The notes: generated by a model not told the origin, from the letters alone. 64,000 nt of DNA from Vagococcus bubulae (GCF_003950315.1 NZ_NGJT01000012.1:1-64000), one strand, 5' to 3'. Counted from the stretch's first letter, positions 43,990 to 53,571 are shown. Translations and numbers: made by a program.

Positions 43990-44785
43990 ATGTGATATAA
44001 AGTGGGGCATGTTCTCTTTTTAGAAATTCATCTCGGTCTGCCACATAAAGTAACTTAAAGTTATCTGCATCAATATGAATGTATGGATTAACTAAATAAT
44101 TGTCTTTTTCAAAAAAGATAATTTGTTCACTAACCAATCCTCTAACTAACTCAAATTCTATCGGCAAAATAATTTGTTTGGATAATTTTTTGGTTGTTCG
44201 ATTAATTAAATTAATTTTTATGACAATCACTGGACTAAGTGGGCGTTTCTCAAAAAAGATACGCTTTGTTTGTCTATAATCAGGATTGTTTATATTGATG
44301 ATGGGGCAATTAGCAGTTGTCAGTGATTGGTTATCTAAAATGACATTTAAGTCTTCTCTTGTCGCACTTGTTAGGGCGATGAGTTCAAATTCTTGATTTA
44401 GTAATCGTTTAATTTTAGCGTCTTTGCTAAAAAATTCTTGTTTAGCTAGTTCAGATAAATGTGCATCAACTCGTTCACACACGTATTTTTCAGCAATTAA
44501 GCACTCTTTAATAAATGATTGATAAAGAGGCAATGATATGAAGAAAAATCCCATCAATGAAAAAATAATTAAAAAAAGTGGTAGAGACCACCATGGCATG
44601 GATAAATCAATTATCACAAAAAATGTCAGGATGAGAGAAACAGGTATGAAAAAAATTAATGACAGATAAAAATAATTCTTTTTTTGTTGATAGATTGCAT
44701 CAAATTCATCTGTATAATTTTGACTATTTATCTTTAAAAAATCTAATAGCTCGATGTTTTTATATGTTTCTTTTTTTGGAAACAC
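43988..44785 (-). CDS. Two-helix membrane protein of unknown function
   Basis: This 265-residue protein has an N-terminal cytoplasmic stretch of about 38 residues and two adjacent membrane helices (about 39-60 and 66-88) around a short PWW turn. A cytoplasmic domain of about 175 residues follows, rich in beta-like runs (VIVIKINLINRTTKK, YIHIDADNFKLLYVAD). No family is recognised. It starts with GTG, 6 bases after GGAGGA; the overlapping ATG is out of frame. It is oriented against the previous gene. Confidence 0.7.
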   Translation of the reverse strand: MFPKKETYKNIELLDFLKINSQNYTDEFDAIYQQKKNYFYLSLIFFIPVSLILTFFVIIDLSMPWWSLPLFLIIFSLMGFFFISLPLYQSFIKECLIAEKYVCERVDAHLSELAKQEFFSKDAKIKRLLNQEFELIALTSATREDLNVILDNQSLTTANCPIININNPDYRQTKRIFFEKRPLSPVIVIKINLINRTTKKLSKQIILPIEFELVRGLVSEQIIFFEKDNYLVNPYIHIDADNFKLLYVADRDEFLKREHAPLYIT

Positions 44786-44936
44786 ATATGTTCCTCCTTC
44801 CTTTAGACCAATATGTTTATTGTATAATTTAACGATTGAAATGTCTATGTAAAATAAAAAAATTCATGTGATATTTTAAAGATAGTATTTGCCCTTAAAA
44901 ACTGTTAAAATAATTACTATTGACTGGAGGCTCGTT

Positions 44937-45836
44937 ATGAAGACATATATTGAAGAATATTTGCATTTTTTAAAGATAGAACGTGGCTTGTCGCAGAATA
45001 CCATTGTTAGTTATCAACGAGATTTAAATCAATATCAAGCGTATTTACTTGAACAAAATATCTCTTCGATAGATGAGGTTGATCGGTTTGTGATTATGGA
45101 TTTTTTGACTTACCTAAAAGAGTCGGGGAAATCATCTACAACCATCATTCGAATGGTATCTAGTCTGAGAAAATTTCATCAGTTTCTTCGTCAAGAACGT
45201 TATACAGAGTCAGATCCTATGCAATATATTGATACACCGAAAAAAAGACAAACGTTGCCTAAAACATTATCTATAGAAGAAGTTGAAAAAATTATAGAAG
45301 CACCTGATACAACTAGTGTATTAGGTATACGTGACCGGGCGATTTTAGAAGTGATGTATGCCACAGGACTTCGTGTGACGGAATTAATTACCTTAACTTT
45401 AAATGATTTGCATTTATCTATTGGGTTGTTAAAAACGCTTGGAAAAGGGGATAAAGAACGAATCGTTCCTTTAGGCGATCAAGCGATTTATTGGATTAAT
45501 AAATATTTAGAAGAATCTAGACCAGAACTTGTGATTAAAAATAAAACCGATGTCGCAAATGATTATTTATTTTTAAATTATCAAGGGAAAGGTTTTTCAA
45601 GACAAGGGATTTGGAAAAATTTAAAAGTCTATGTGAGTCAAGCTGGGATAAACAAAGATGTGACACCACATACATTGCGTCATAGTTTTGCCACTCACTT
45701 ATTAGAAAATGGGGCTGACTTGCGTATTGTACAAGAGTTGTTGGGTCATGCTGATATTTCAACAACACAAATTTACACACATATAAGTAAACAACGTTTG
45801 GCTGATGTCTATAAAGAGCATTTTCCAAGAGCGTGA
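44937..45836 (+). CDS. xerD: Site-specific tyrosine recombinase XerD
   Basis: This 299-residue recombinase resolves chromosome dimers at dif with XerC. The complete catalytic set is present: Arg146, Lys170, His245, Arg248, His271 and nucleophile Tyr280 (TQIYTH). An N-terminal SAM-like core-binding domain covers about 1-90. Location before scpA-scpB and near fur identifies the housekeeping XerD rather than a mobile-element integrase. The start at 44937 follows TGGAGG. Confidence 0.93.
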   Translation: MKTYIEEYLHFLKIERGLSQNTIVSYQRDLNQYQAYLLEQNISSIDEVDRFVIMDFLTYLKESGKSSTTIIRMVSSLRKFHQFLRQERYTESDPMQYIDTPKKRQTLPKTLSIEEVEKIIEAPDTTSVLGIRDRAILEVMYATGLRVTELITLTLNDLHLSIGLLKTLGKGDKERIVPLGDQAIYWINKYLEESRPELVIKNKTDVANDYLFLNYQGKGFSRQGIWKNLKVYVSQAGINKDVTPHTLRHSFATHLLENGADLRIVQELLGHADISTTQIYTHISKQRLADVYKEHFPRA

Positions 45837-45845
45837 GGGAAAGAA

Positions 45846-46616
45846 ATGGAAGAATTACAGGTAAAATTAGATATTTTTGAAGGGCCGCTTGATTTATTGC
45901 TTCACTTAATCAAGACATTGGAAATTGATATTTATGATATTCCAATTGCTGAGATTACAGAACAGTATATGACGTACATTCAAACCATGCGGACACTTGA
46001 TTTAGAAGTCGCGGGAGAATTTTTAGTGATGGCGGCTACTTTGATGTCAATAAAAAGTAAAATGCTGTTACCACAAGAGGTCATTGAATTAGCTGAAGAC
46101 AATGAGTTTGAAGCAGTTGACCCCAGAGAGGCTTTAGTTCAGCAGTTACTTGATTATAAAAAATTTAAGTTTGTCGCAACTGTTCTAAAAGAAATGGAAA
46201 CAGAACGCGGTGACTACTTTACAAAAGAAGCCACTGATTTATCGATGTATCAAAAAGAAGCAACCCCACTTGAACCAAATGAAATTACCACGATTGATTT
46301 ATTTTTAGCGATACATGATGTGATGATGCGAGCTAAAGAGATGGAGCCACTAGAAACAAGTGTGGTAATGGAAGATTATACGATTGATGATCGAATTGGT
46401 TTTGTGATGTCTAAGATAAAGAAGTTATCTAGTGGAGAGTCTGTGTTATTTACAGATTTATTTACGAGTTATACCCGTTCAGAGATTGTCATGACGTTTC
46501 TAGCTATGTTAGAGTTAATAAAGAATCGACAATTAATTGTTAAGCAATCAAGTAGTGATGAGATGATTAAGATTTATAAAAAAGAAGGTACAACAGATGT
46601 TAGTTCAGAAAATTGA
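45846..46616 (+). CDS. scpA: Segregation and condensation protein A
   Basis: This 256-residue kleisin of the SMC-ScpAB condensin has the N-terminal signature LDIFEGPLDLLLHLIK (about 7-22), AGEFLVMAATLMSIKSKMLLP, and a C-terminal winged helix (about 185-245). It bridges SMC heads. It overlaps scpB by 20 bases, a deep coupling. Confidence 0.95.
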   Translation: MEELQVKLDIFEGPLDLLLHLIKTLEIDIYDIPIAEITEQYMTYIQTMRTLDLEVAGEFLVMAATLMSIKSKMLLPQEVIELAEDNEFEAVDPREALVQQLLDYKKFKFVATVLKEMETERGDYFTKEATDLSMYQKEATPLEPNEITTIDLFLAIHDVMMRAKEMEPLETSVVMEDYTIDDRIGFVMSKIKKLSSGESVLFTDLFTSYTRSEIVMTFLAMLELIKNRQLIVKQSSSDEMIKIYKKEGTTDVSSEN

Positions 46617-47187
46617 AGCATTATTGTTTGTTTCAGGTGAAGAAGGCATTAGCATTAGTGAGGTAAGCCATTTAACGCAAGAAACAACCGCAAATATTTA
46701 TCAGGTAATTGAAGAGTTAAAAGAAAAATATAATAGCGATATGGGTAGCGCGTTGACTATTTTAGAAGTCGGCGATCGATTTATGATGACAACTAAAAAA
46801 GAGATGGCAGAGTTATTAAAAAACTATGCACAATCTTCCATTAATCAAAAATTATCCAAAATTGCCTTAGAAACTTTGGCGATTATTGCCTATAAACAAC
46901 CGATTACGCGTTCAGAGATTGAACAAATTAGGGGCGTTCAAAGTTCAGGATCCATTCAACGATTAGTACATAAACAATTAATCGAAGAAAAGGGCCGAGT
47001 CGATGGACCTGGCCGAGCGATTTTATATGGGACAACGGCTTACTTTTTTGATTACTTTGGGTTAAAAAGTATGGATGATTTACCAGACATTCACGAGTTG
47101 GATGAAGAATTAGATGCAGAAGTGGAGTCAACTGATTTATTTTTTGACCGATTTAAAGAGCAGTTTGATGATAAGAAAGAAGAGTGA
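46597..47187 (+). CDS. scpB: Segregation and condensation protein B
   Basis: This 196-residue protein has two winged helices: IEALLFVSGEEGISISEVS at the start, and ETLAIIAYKQPITRSEIEQIRGVQ (about 89-112). Dimeric ScpB binds ScpA. The ATG at 46597 has AGAAGG 7 bases upstream inside scpA. An acidic C-terminal tail follows the core. Confidence 0.95.
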   Translation: MLVQKIEALLFVSGEEGISISEVSHLTQETTANIYQVIEELKEKYNSDMGSALTILEVGDRFMMTTKKEMAELLKNYAQSSINQKLSKIALETLAIIAYKQPITRSEIEQIRGVQSSGSIQRLVHKQLIEEKGRVDGPGRAILYGTTAYFFDYFGLKSMDDLPDIHELDEELDAEVESTDLFFDRFKEQFDDKKEE

Positions 47188-47192
47188 AATAA

Positions 47193-47915
47193 ATGGAACG
47201 ATTACAAAAAGTGATGGCACATTGTGGTGTGGCGTCAAGAAGAAAATCAGAAGAATTAATTCAAGCAGGACGTGTGACGGTTAATGGAAAGAAAGTAACA
47301 GAACTAGGTGTTAAAGTGAACCCATCAGATAAAATTGAAGTCGATGGTGTCCCAATTTATCAAGAACAACCTGTTTATTATCTATTTTATAAACCAAAAA
47401 ATGTGATTTCAGCAGTATCAGATGATAAGGATCGTCCAGTAGTGAATGATTACTTTACTAGAGTACCAGAACGTATTTTTCCAGTAGGTCGTTTGGACTA
47501 TGATACATCTGGTTTATTATTAATGACTAACGATGGTGAATTTGCCAATTTACTGACTCATCCAAAACATGAGATTGATAAAGTTTATGTGGCAAAAGTA
47601 AAAGGTATTGCAACAAAAGAAGAGTTAAAACCATTGCGTAATGGTGTTCGTATTGATGGACGCAAAACCTCTCCTGCAAGATTTAAAGTGCTATCAACTG
47701 ATCATAGAAAAGGAACATCTGTGGTTGAACTGATTATTCACGAAGGACGCAATCATCAAGTGAAAAATATGTTGGCTGCTGTTGGATTTCCAGTAATGAA
47801 ATTGAAACGTGAAAAAGTTGGGACACTTGACTTAATCGGGTTAAATCCAGGTGATTATAGAGAGTTGACAAAAAAAGAAGTTAGTCAGTTATATGTTTTG
47901 GCTAATAAAGAGTAA
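47193..47915 (+). CDS. rluB: 23S rRNA pseudouridine synthase RluB
   Basis: This 240-residue protein has an N-terminal S4 RNA-binding domain (about 2-60) and the RsuA/RluB catalytic domain, with Asp102 in VGRLDYDTSGLLL. C-terminal RNHQVKNMLAAVGFPV is characteristic. It modifies 23S rRNA near position 2605 (E. coli numbering) by family knowledge. It lies 5 bp after scpB, as in most Firmicutes. Confidence 0.93.
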   Translation: MERLQKVMAHCGVASRRKSEELIQAGRVTVNGKKVTELGVKVNPSDKIEVDGVPIYQEQPVYYLFYKPKNVISAVSDDKDRPVVNDYFTRVPERIFPVGRLDYDTSGLLLMTNDGEFANLLTHPKHEIDKVYVAKVKGIATKEELKPLRNGVRIDGRKTSPARFKVLSTDHRKGTSVVELIIHEGRNHQVKNMLAAVGFPVMKLKREKVGTLDLIGLNPGDYRELTKKEVSQLYVLANKE

Positions 47916-47922
47916 GTTTTTA

Positions 47923-47950
47923 TTGATTTTTTAAATAAATAGGATATAAT
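47923..47950 (+). promoter_or_regulatory. Promoter for the FMN riboswitch-ribU transcript
   Basis: TTGATT-N16-TATAAT, about 20 bases before the riboswitch. Confidence 0.65.
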
Positions 47951-47972
47951 AAACTTATAAAAATATTAAAGG

Positions 47973-48100
47973 TCGTCTTCACGGGCAGGGTGTAATTCCC
48001 GACCGGTGGTTAAAGTCCACGAACTGTTTATCCTATGATAAATAGCCGATTTGGTGAAATTCCAATACCGACAGTTAGAGTCTGGAGTAAAGAAGATAGG
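47973..48100 (+). ncRNA. FMN riboswitch (RFN element)
   Basis: The conserved RFN core is clear: GGGCAGGGTGTAATTCCC, then GACCGGTGG, AGTCCACGA, and later ATTCCAATACCGACAG and GTCTGG. The closing P1 helix is GTCTTC (47975-47980) with GAAGAT (48092-48097). With FMN bound the downstream terminator forms and ribU is off. The P3-P4 region shows the usual variable insert. Confidence 0.95.
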
Positions 48101-48130
48101 GCTTATTTGAGTATACAATCAAGTAAACCA

Positions 48131-48173
48131 CTGTTTTTTTGTGCGCGTAAAACGGCAAAAAAGCAGTTTTTTT
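48131..48173 (+). terminator. Riboswitch-controlled terminator before ribU
   Basis: CTG.TTTTTTG pairs with CAAAAAA.CAG, followed by seven T. It lies between the FMN aptamer and ribU, the expected expression platform. Confidence 0.75.
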
Positions 48174-48227
48174 GTGTGCTTAATGCAAGTCTTTTCCGGG
48201 GATGGTCCTGTATAGGGGGATTTTCTT

Positions 48228-48806
48228 ATGAACACAGGTAAGACAGAAAAAATGGTGACATTGTCACTACTAGCGGGGATTGCGTATTTATTAATGTTTA
48301 TTGAAATACCAATTTTACCAGTATTTGGTTGGCTAAAACTAGATTTTAGTGATATACCTATTTTAATTGGTACTTTTTTATATGGCCCAATTAGTGGTAT
48401 TTTGGTTGCATTTATTCGTTCGACATTAAATTTTGTGACAAGCGGAGGGAATCTTGGTGCGCTAATCGGAAATGGTGCAGGATTCTTAGCAACAGTATGT
48501 TATTTGTTACCAATTTATGGTTTAATGAAAAAACAACATACAAATAAAAATTTAGTTAAAGGCATTATTTATGCAACAGTTTTGATGACCATTTTCATGA
48601 GTGTAGCAAATTATTTTGTTATTACACCATTTTATTTAAATGTACTAGGTATGGATTTTGGTATGTCAATTGCGACAATGATTCTTTACGGAATTATACC
48701 ATTTAACCTAATTAAAGGAACAGCAGTTGGAGTAGCATTCTTTGTTGTTTATAAAAAAGTTATTCCAGTACTTGAAAAGAGAATAGCAAAAAAGGTTAGT
48801 AATTAA
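48228..48806 (+). CDS. ribU: Riboflavin ECF transporter S component RibU
   Basis: This 192-residue membrane protein has about six helices and the RibU pattern: LSLLAGIAYLLMFIEIPI, WLKLDFSDIPILIGTFLYGP and RSTLNFVTSGGNLGALIGN. It binds riboflavin and uses the shared EcfAA'T module encoded elsewhere. FMN riboswitch control confirms the substrate. The SD AGGGGGAT precedes the ATG. Confidence 0.94.
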   Translation: MNTGKTEKMVTLSLLAGIAYLLMFIEIPILPVFGWLKLDFSDIPILIGTFLYGPISGILVAFIRSTLNFVTSGGNLGALIGNGAGFLATVCYLLPIYGLMKKQHTNKNLVKGIIYATVLMTIFMSVANYFVITPFYLNVLGMDFGMSIATMILYGIIPFNLIKGTAVGVAFFVVYKKVIPVLEKRIAKKVSN

Positions 48807-48812
48807 AACATA

Positions 48813-48839
48813 AAACAACCAGATGATGGTTGTTTTTTT
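48813..48839 (+). terminator. Terminator after ribU
   Basis: AACAACCA/TGGTTGTT with a five-base loop and a T-run. Confidence 0.8.
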
Positions 48840-48889
48840 ATTTTTAATAAAATAATTTATAAGAAATCGTAAAAATTAGACAAATATGT

Positions 48890-48918
48890 TTGAAATATTT
48901 GTAAACTTAATTTAATAT
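48890..48918 (+). promoter_or_regulatory. Promoter for the oatA-like gene
   Basis: TTGAAA-N17-TAATAT in an AT-rich stretch; alternative TATATA/TATATT boxes lie just downstream. Confidence 0.45.
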
Positions 48919-48954
48919 ATGATATATATTGTTTTATTATAGAGGAGTATGAAC

Positions 48955-50817
48955 ATGCACAAAAGAAAATATATCAAAGGGATTGATGGCTTAAGGGCGA
49001 TTGCAGTCATCGGGGTAATCCTATACCATTTGATGCCCCAATCGGTATCGGGAGGGTTTTTAGGGGTTCCTTTATTTTTTGTCATTTCGGGCTATTTAAT
49101 GACAGACATACTCCTATTTGAGTGGGAAAACAGACAAAAAATTAAAATTAGAGATTTTTATTTTAGGCGAGTCAAGCGGATTTATCCCTCGCTCATTGTC
49201 TTATTTATTGTGACAGGAAGTGTGTTTGCGTTTATTTCTCGCAAATACCTATTGAACTTTAAAGCCATCATGGCATCAAGTTTGTTTAATGTTAATAACT
49301 GGTGGCAAATAGCAAATGGTTTCTCTTATTTTGATCGTTTTGCGAATGAATCACCCTTTACTCATCTATGGTCTTTATCAATTGAAGGTCAGTTTTACAT
49401 ATTTTGGCCGATTATTTTGGCGATTTTATTATATAAATTAAAAGATTATAAAAAAATAAATCAAGTTATTTTGTTTATTACGGCTCTATCAGCTGTGTTG
49501 ATGATGGCCTTTTATACACCTGAATCGATTAATCGTATTTACTATGGAACGGATACTAGATTATTCTCAGTGATGTTAGGAGCATCATTAGCCTTTATAT
49601 TGAGAACACATGCAGAAAAAATTGAGACCATTCATTTTTGGAAGAAATTATTTGTCTTTATTACTGGTTTAATGTTAATGATTGGATCAATGGTCATTTT
49701 TTCTGATAGTAATGCTTTTGTTTATCGTGGTGGTATGTTGCTGTTTAGTATCATTGCCACAATCGTTTTAGGTTTAATTGTTGAAGTAGAAAAATTTAGT
49801 AGTGAATTAACTAATCCCATTATTCGTTGGATAGGTTCTAGAAGTTATGAAATCTATTTATGGCAATTACCAGTTATGGTGGTTTATACAGATCAATTAA
49901 AATGGGATGGGACAAATGCTTTAATGCATGGTGTTATTCAACTTGTCCTGATTGGTGTGTTATCTGAATTGACGTATCGCTTAATTAGTCGTTTAAGACG
50001 TGTAGCGAATATGAAAGAATTATTTGAGTTAATCAAGTCACTTTTCAAAAAGAATATTCCTGTTTTAGTTATTTTATCGTTGTTTTTAGGGACATTTATT
50101 TACGGAGTAGCCGTTTCTCCATCAGGAAAGATGGATTCCGCTGTGGCTCTTCAAAAGAAATTGGAGCAAAATAAACAAGCAATCGAGCAACATAATAAAG
50201 AGCTCTCTAAAGCAAGTGATAAACCGACAGAATCGTCCACAAAAACGTCTAGTGATACAAAGACAAGCACAACAGAAACGTCTGATACTTCAACAAAAGA
50301 GTCATCAGAAGGACTTAGTCAAGCTCAAAAAGAAAGAGTTGCGAAAGTGGCTCTTGGCGCTGTGGGAGATTCTGTGTTGTTAAGTGCTGCTCCTGAATTG
50401 CAAACTTATTTTCCAAATAGTCACATTGATGCAGAAGTGGGACGTCAGTTAGTTGATAGTCAAAAAGTGTTTGATGAATTAGATAAAAACAAACAACTTG
50501 GTGATGTCGTCTTAGTTGTTTTAGGGACAAATGGTAGCTTTAAAGAAAGTGACATTGATAAAATTATGCAACGAATTGGTAATAGACAAACCTTTTTTGT
50601 AAATACATTAGTTGATAGACCATGGCAAGCATCTGTGAATGAGACATTAGTTAAGTCAACAAACAAATATGATAATGCCCATTTGATTGATTGGAAATCT
50701 TATGCAGAAGGTCATAGAGAGTGGTTTGATGAAGATGGGATTCATCTTGTTCCAGATGGTGGCGAAAAATTTAGTGAATTAGTTGCAACAGAAGTATTAA
50801 AAGTATTACCGAATTAA
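48955..50817 (+). CDS. oatA: Peptidoglycan O-acetyltransferase, OatA-like
   Basis: This 620-residue protein has an N-terminal acyltransferase-3 membrane domain (about 1-345, eleven or so helices, conserved His25 in ILYH). A further membrane segment (about 365-385) and a Ser/Thr/Lys-rich linker with many SS and TE repeats (about 395-460) follow. The C-terminal extracellular SGNH domain has GDSVLLS and DGIHLVPDG. O-acetylation of MurNAc gives lysozyme resistance. The start at 48955 has GAGGAG 8 bases upstream; ATG 48949 is too close. OatA is the likeliest role, though related surface acyltransferases exist. Confidence 0.85.
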   Translation: MHKRKYIKGIDGLRAIAVIGVILYHLMPQSVSGGFLGVPLFFVISGYLMTDILLFEWENRQKIKIRDFYFRRVKRIYPSLIVLFIVTGSVFAFISRKYLLNFKAIMASSLFNVNNWWQIANGFSYFDRFANESPFTHLWSLSIEGQFYIFWPIILAILLYKLKDYKKINQVILFITALSAVLMMAFYTPESINRIYYGTDTRLFSVMLGASLAFILRTHAEKIETIHFWKKLFVFITGLMLMIGSMVIFSDSNAFVYRGGMLLFSIIATIVLGLIVEVEKFSSELTNPIIRWIGSRSYEIYLWQLPVMVVYTDQLKWDGTNALMHGVIQLVLIGVLSELTYRLISRLRRVANMKELFELIKSLFKKNIPVLVILSLFLGTFIYGVAVSPSGKMDSAVALQKKLEQNKQAIEQHNKELSKASDKPTESSTKTSSDTKTSTTETSDTSTKESSEGLSQAQKERVAKVALGAVGDSVLLSAAPELQTYFPNSHIDAEVGRQLVDSQKVFDELDKNKQLGDVVLVVLGTNGSFKESDIDKIMQRIGNRQTFFVNTLVDRPWQASVNETLVKSTNKYDNAHLIDWKSYAEGHREWFDEDGIHLVPDGGEKFSELVATEVLKVLPN

Positions 50818-50819
50818 AA

Positions 50820-50866
50820 AAATCTATCAGCCTTCGATTTAGAAAGCTGATAGATTTATTTTTTTA
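50820..50866. terminator. Bidirectional terminator
   Basis: AATCTATCAGC pairs with GCTGATAGATT around a 14-base loop, with T-runs on both strands, between the acetyltransferase and ferredoxin genes. Confidence 0.85.
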
Positions 50867-51062
50867 ATTCAATCGCTCGTGTAGGACACTTCTGATAAGC
50901 CGTTAAGATTTCTTCAGGTAAAGGATCTTTAAAGTTAACTTCCAATTGTTCGCTGTCTTTAAATCTTACGATACCGTTATCATAATAATCAAAGACGTCT
51001 GGTGCTTTTAGTTGGCATAGACCACAAGCAATGCATTTTTCTGGTATAATTTTACATAGCAT
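50856..51062 (-). CDS. fer: Ferredoxin
   Basis: This 68-residue acidic protein has a single cluster motif: Cys10, Cys13 and Cys16 (CIACGLC) and a distant Cys59 followed by Pro (KCPTRAI), as in [4Fe-4S] ferredoxins of the B. subtilis Fer type. The region between carries acidic runs for partner binding. It is divergent from ypbB-recQ, exactly as in Bacilli. The SD AAAGGAG precedes the ATG. Confidence 0.92.
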   Translation of the reverse strand: MLCKIIPEKCIACGLCQLKAPDVFDYYDNGIVRFKDSEQLEVNFKDPLPEEILTAYQKCPTRAIELKK

Positions 51063-51089
51063 AAAAAAACTCCTTTGAGGTGATAGTTT

Positions 51090-52133
51090 TTGTTCATAGA
51101 AGATGTGATATTATATTGTTTTAAATCAGGTGATGTGATGCGCTATTCTACATTGTATCATCTTTTAAAAGGTAAGAAAACAACCTCTGTTTTGAGTTAT
51201 GGTAAATTGTATGCCATTTTAGATTATTTTTATTTGTTTCCAAAACTATCCAAAACGTTATTTGATTCAAGTATTCATTTTTTGGTTGAATCAGGTGATT
51301 TACACCAACTGGATGATCAGTTTGTTAAACTAACAGATAAAGGAAAAGCTAGGTCCCAAAATAGTGCCTTAAATCAATTTTCTATAAAGGGATTTGATTA
51401 TTATAAATTTGATGACTTGTTCTGGCAACGTTTATTATTTATATCACAGGTTATTTCTTATAAAAGTTATCAGAACGCAGATTATCTTCCGATTGATAAT
51501 GACCCTATCCATCAATTAAAAATAAAGCAGTGGCTACGCCAACATACTAGCGATACATTGGTTATAGATTTTTTTAATGAATGGAAACAGTTGATGGGGT
51601 CATTAACCCAGGAAGAACAAGACGTGTTGGTTTCCCAATTAGTAGGACATGACGTGGTGGGATACACCTTGTCTCAATTTGCTAAACAGACCAATCATGA
51701 TGTGTTATATGTTTATCTGTTGTATAAAAGTTCGCTACATAAAATGATTGAGCAACTGTTATTAGGAGTAAATGATTTTCCCTTAATCTTTTCTATTTTG
51801 GCATCTATTGAAGAAGAAAGGGAAAATGATACAGTTGATGTAACTTCTTCTTTAATAGAAAAAGGTTATTCGATTGATCAAATTTCTCATATGAGACGAT
51901 TAAAAGAAAGCACGATTACAGATCATTTTATCGAAATGAGTCTATCTAAAAAGGGAATGGATTTAATTGATTACGTCACAATAGATCATCAAACCAAACT
52001 AAAAGCGTACTTGGCTGATAATCCTGTATATAAATCATGGAAATTTTCTGATGTTATAAAAATAATGCCATCATTAACGTTTTATGAATTTAAATTTTAT
52101 CAATTTTATTTGTTGGAAGAAGGTGACAACTAA
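51090..52133 (+). CDS. YpbB-like helix-turn-helix protein
   Basis: This 347-residue protein resembles YpbB, encoded beside recQ in Bacilli. The N-terminal part is mostly helical. The C-terminal part carries a helicase-associated HTH-type domain (about 255-300) with DVTSSLIEKGYSIDQISHMRRLKESTITDHFIEMS. It starts with TTG, with GAGGTGAT five bases upstream. It ends one base before recQ, implying a joint role in DNA metabolism. The biochemical role is unknown. Confidence 0.8.
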   Translation: MFIEDVILYCFKSGDVMRYSTLYHLLKGKKTTSVLSYGKLYAILDYFYLFPKLSKTLFDSSIHFLVESGDLHQLDDQFVKLTDKGKARSQNSALNQFSIKGFDYYKFDDLFWQRLLFISQVISYKSYQNADYLPIDNDPIHQLKIKQWLRQHTSDTLVIDFFNEWKQLMGSLTQEEQDVLVSQLVGHDVVGYTLSQFAKQTNHDVLYVYLLYKSSLHKMIEQLLLGVNDFPLIFSILASIEEERENDTVDVTSSLIEKGYSIDQISHMRRLKESTITDHFIEMSLSKKGMDLIDYVTIDHQTKLKAYLADNPVYKSWKFSDVIKIMPSLTFYEFKFYQFYLLEEGDN

Positions 52134-52134
52134 C

Positions 52135-53571
52135 ATGACACTTGAAGCATTTTTGGAGAAGACGTTTCATTTTACACGTTTTCATGAGGGGCAAAAAGAA
52201 ACGATAGAGAATTTGTTAAGAGGTAAATCTACATTATCCATCTTACCAACGGGTGCTGGTAAATCACTTTGTTATCAGTTTCCAAGCTATTATCAGCAGA
52301 CAGGTCAAACAGTGATTGTTTCACCACTCATTTCACTTATGGAAGACCAGGTATCATTACTTAGAAAAAATGGGGAAAAATCAGTTGTAGCAATTAACAG
52401 CCTTTTAGAAAAAAGGTCTAAGAAGTATGTGATGAGTCGCTTAAATCACTATCGTTTCATTTTCATTAGTCCTGAGTCATTAAGCCAACCTGAGATATTA
52501 AGTTATTTTAAAGAATTACAGATTGGATTATTTGTTGTGGATGAAGCTCATTGTATTTCTCAATGGGGTCACGATTTTAGACCAAGCTACCTTGCTTTAA
52601 AAGAAATTAAAGCTCAATTATCTCATCCTTTGACCTTGGCACTAACTGCCACCGCAACACCTGAAGTGAAAGAGGATATTTATCACCAACTATTTGATGT
52701 GGAAGAAGTCGCCGAGGTGTGCCAGTCTGTTAATCGTGAAAATATTTATTATGAAGTGGTGGAGACAGAGGACAAATTGGATTACTTAGAAACGTTTTTA
52801 CAAGATAAAAAAGTGCCTGGCATTATTTATTTTTCAAGTAAAAAAGAAGCGGACCGCGTGTCGGATTGGTTAAATGCTCGTTTGCCGTATTTAGTTCAAA
52901 GTTATCACGCAGATATGTCTAATGATGACCGGATTAGAATTCAAGAACAGTTTATCCACGATGACATTCGAGTGTTGTGTGCGACAAGTGCATTTGGTAT
53001 GGGAATAAATAAAGGAAACATTCGATTTGTTGTACATTATCACGTGCCAAACAGTTTAGAAAATTTTGTCCAAGAATCTGGGCGAGCTGGACGAGATGGA
53101 AAACAAAGCTTATCACTTGTTTTATACCAACCAGGTGATGAACAAATTCATTTTTTCTTACAAGAACAGACATATCAAGAAAAACAAGACTTATTGTTTT
53201 TAGAAAACAAATCTGCTGTTGATAGACAAACATTTTTGTCGGCCATGACAGACAGTCAAAAAAAATGGCTAAATCAGATTGAAACAAGTCAAGAAGGATG
53301 GAATGGCTATAAGCAAACGCTCACCAAAAAGAAAAGACAGCAAGAATTAAATATTTTTAAAATGATGGATTATTGCCAAACCAGTGCTTGTCGGCGTGAG
53401 ATGATTCAACATTATTTTAATGAGCAAAGTATTAAGAAACAAACGATTTGTTGTGATAATTGTTGTCATGAACAACCGGATATTAATAGTGAACCGGTAG
53501 AGGAAAAACAACAAAACAACCAATTGACGTCACAAGAAAAATTAGAAAAAATGTTTTTTTTAGGGATTTAG
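52135..53571 (+). CDS. recQ: RecQ-family ATP-dependent DNA helicase (short, RecS-like)
   Basis: This 478-residue 3'-5' helicase has Walker A TGAGKS (about 38-43), DEAH in VVDEAHCISQWGHDFRPSY, motif VI QESGRAGRDG and a zinc-binding cluster (CQTSACRR...CCDNCC) at the C-terminus. It has no HRDC domain, so it is the short RecS-like form rather than full RecQ. The start at 52135 follows AAGGTGA with 8-base spacing; the longer frame runs into ypbB. Confidence 0.93.
   Translation: MTLEAFLEKTFHFTRFHEGQKETIENLLRGKSTLSILPTGAGKSLCYQFPSYYQQTGQTVIVSPLISLMEDQVSLLRKNGEKSVVAINSLLEKRSKKYVMSRLNHYRFIFISPESLSQPEILSYFKELQIGLFVVDEAHCISQWGHDFRPSYLALKEIKAQLSHPLTLALTATATPEVKEDIYHQLFDVEEVAEVCQSVNRENIYYEVVETEDKLDYLETFLQDKKVPGIIYFSSKKEADRVSDWLNARLPYLVQSYHADMSNDDRIRIQEQFIHDDIRVLCATSAFGMGINKGNIRFVVHYHVPNSLENFVQESGRAGRDGKQSLSLVLYQPGDEQIHFFLQEQTYQEKQDLLFLENKSAVDRQTFLSAMTDSQKKWLNQIETSQEGWNGYKQTLTKKKRQQELNIFKMMDYCQTSACRREMIQHYFNEQSIKKQTICCDNCCHEQPDINSEPVEEKQQNNQLTSQEKLEKMFFLGI

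Noticed and set aside
44937-45836. Tyrosine recombinase as a sign of a mobile element
   Set aside because: Context with scpA-scpB-rluB and full-length XerD features mark the housekeeping enzyme; no att repeats or phage genes are near.
48035-48241. ORF overlapping the FMN riboswitch
   Set aside because: It lies within the aptamer and terminator, has no SD, and is a by-product of conserved RNA.
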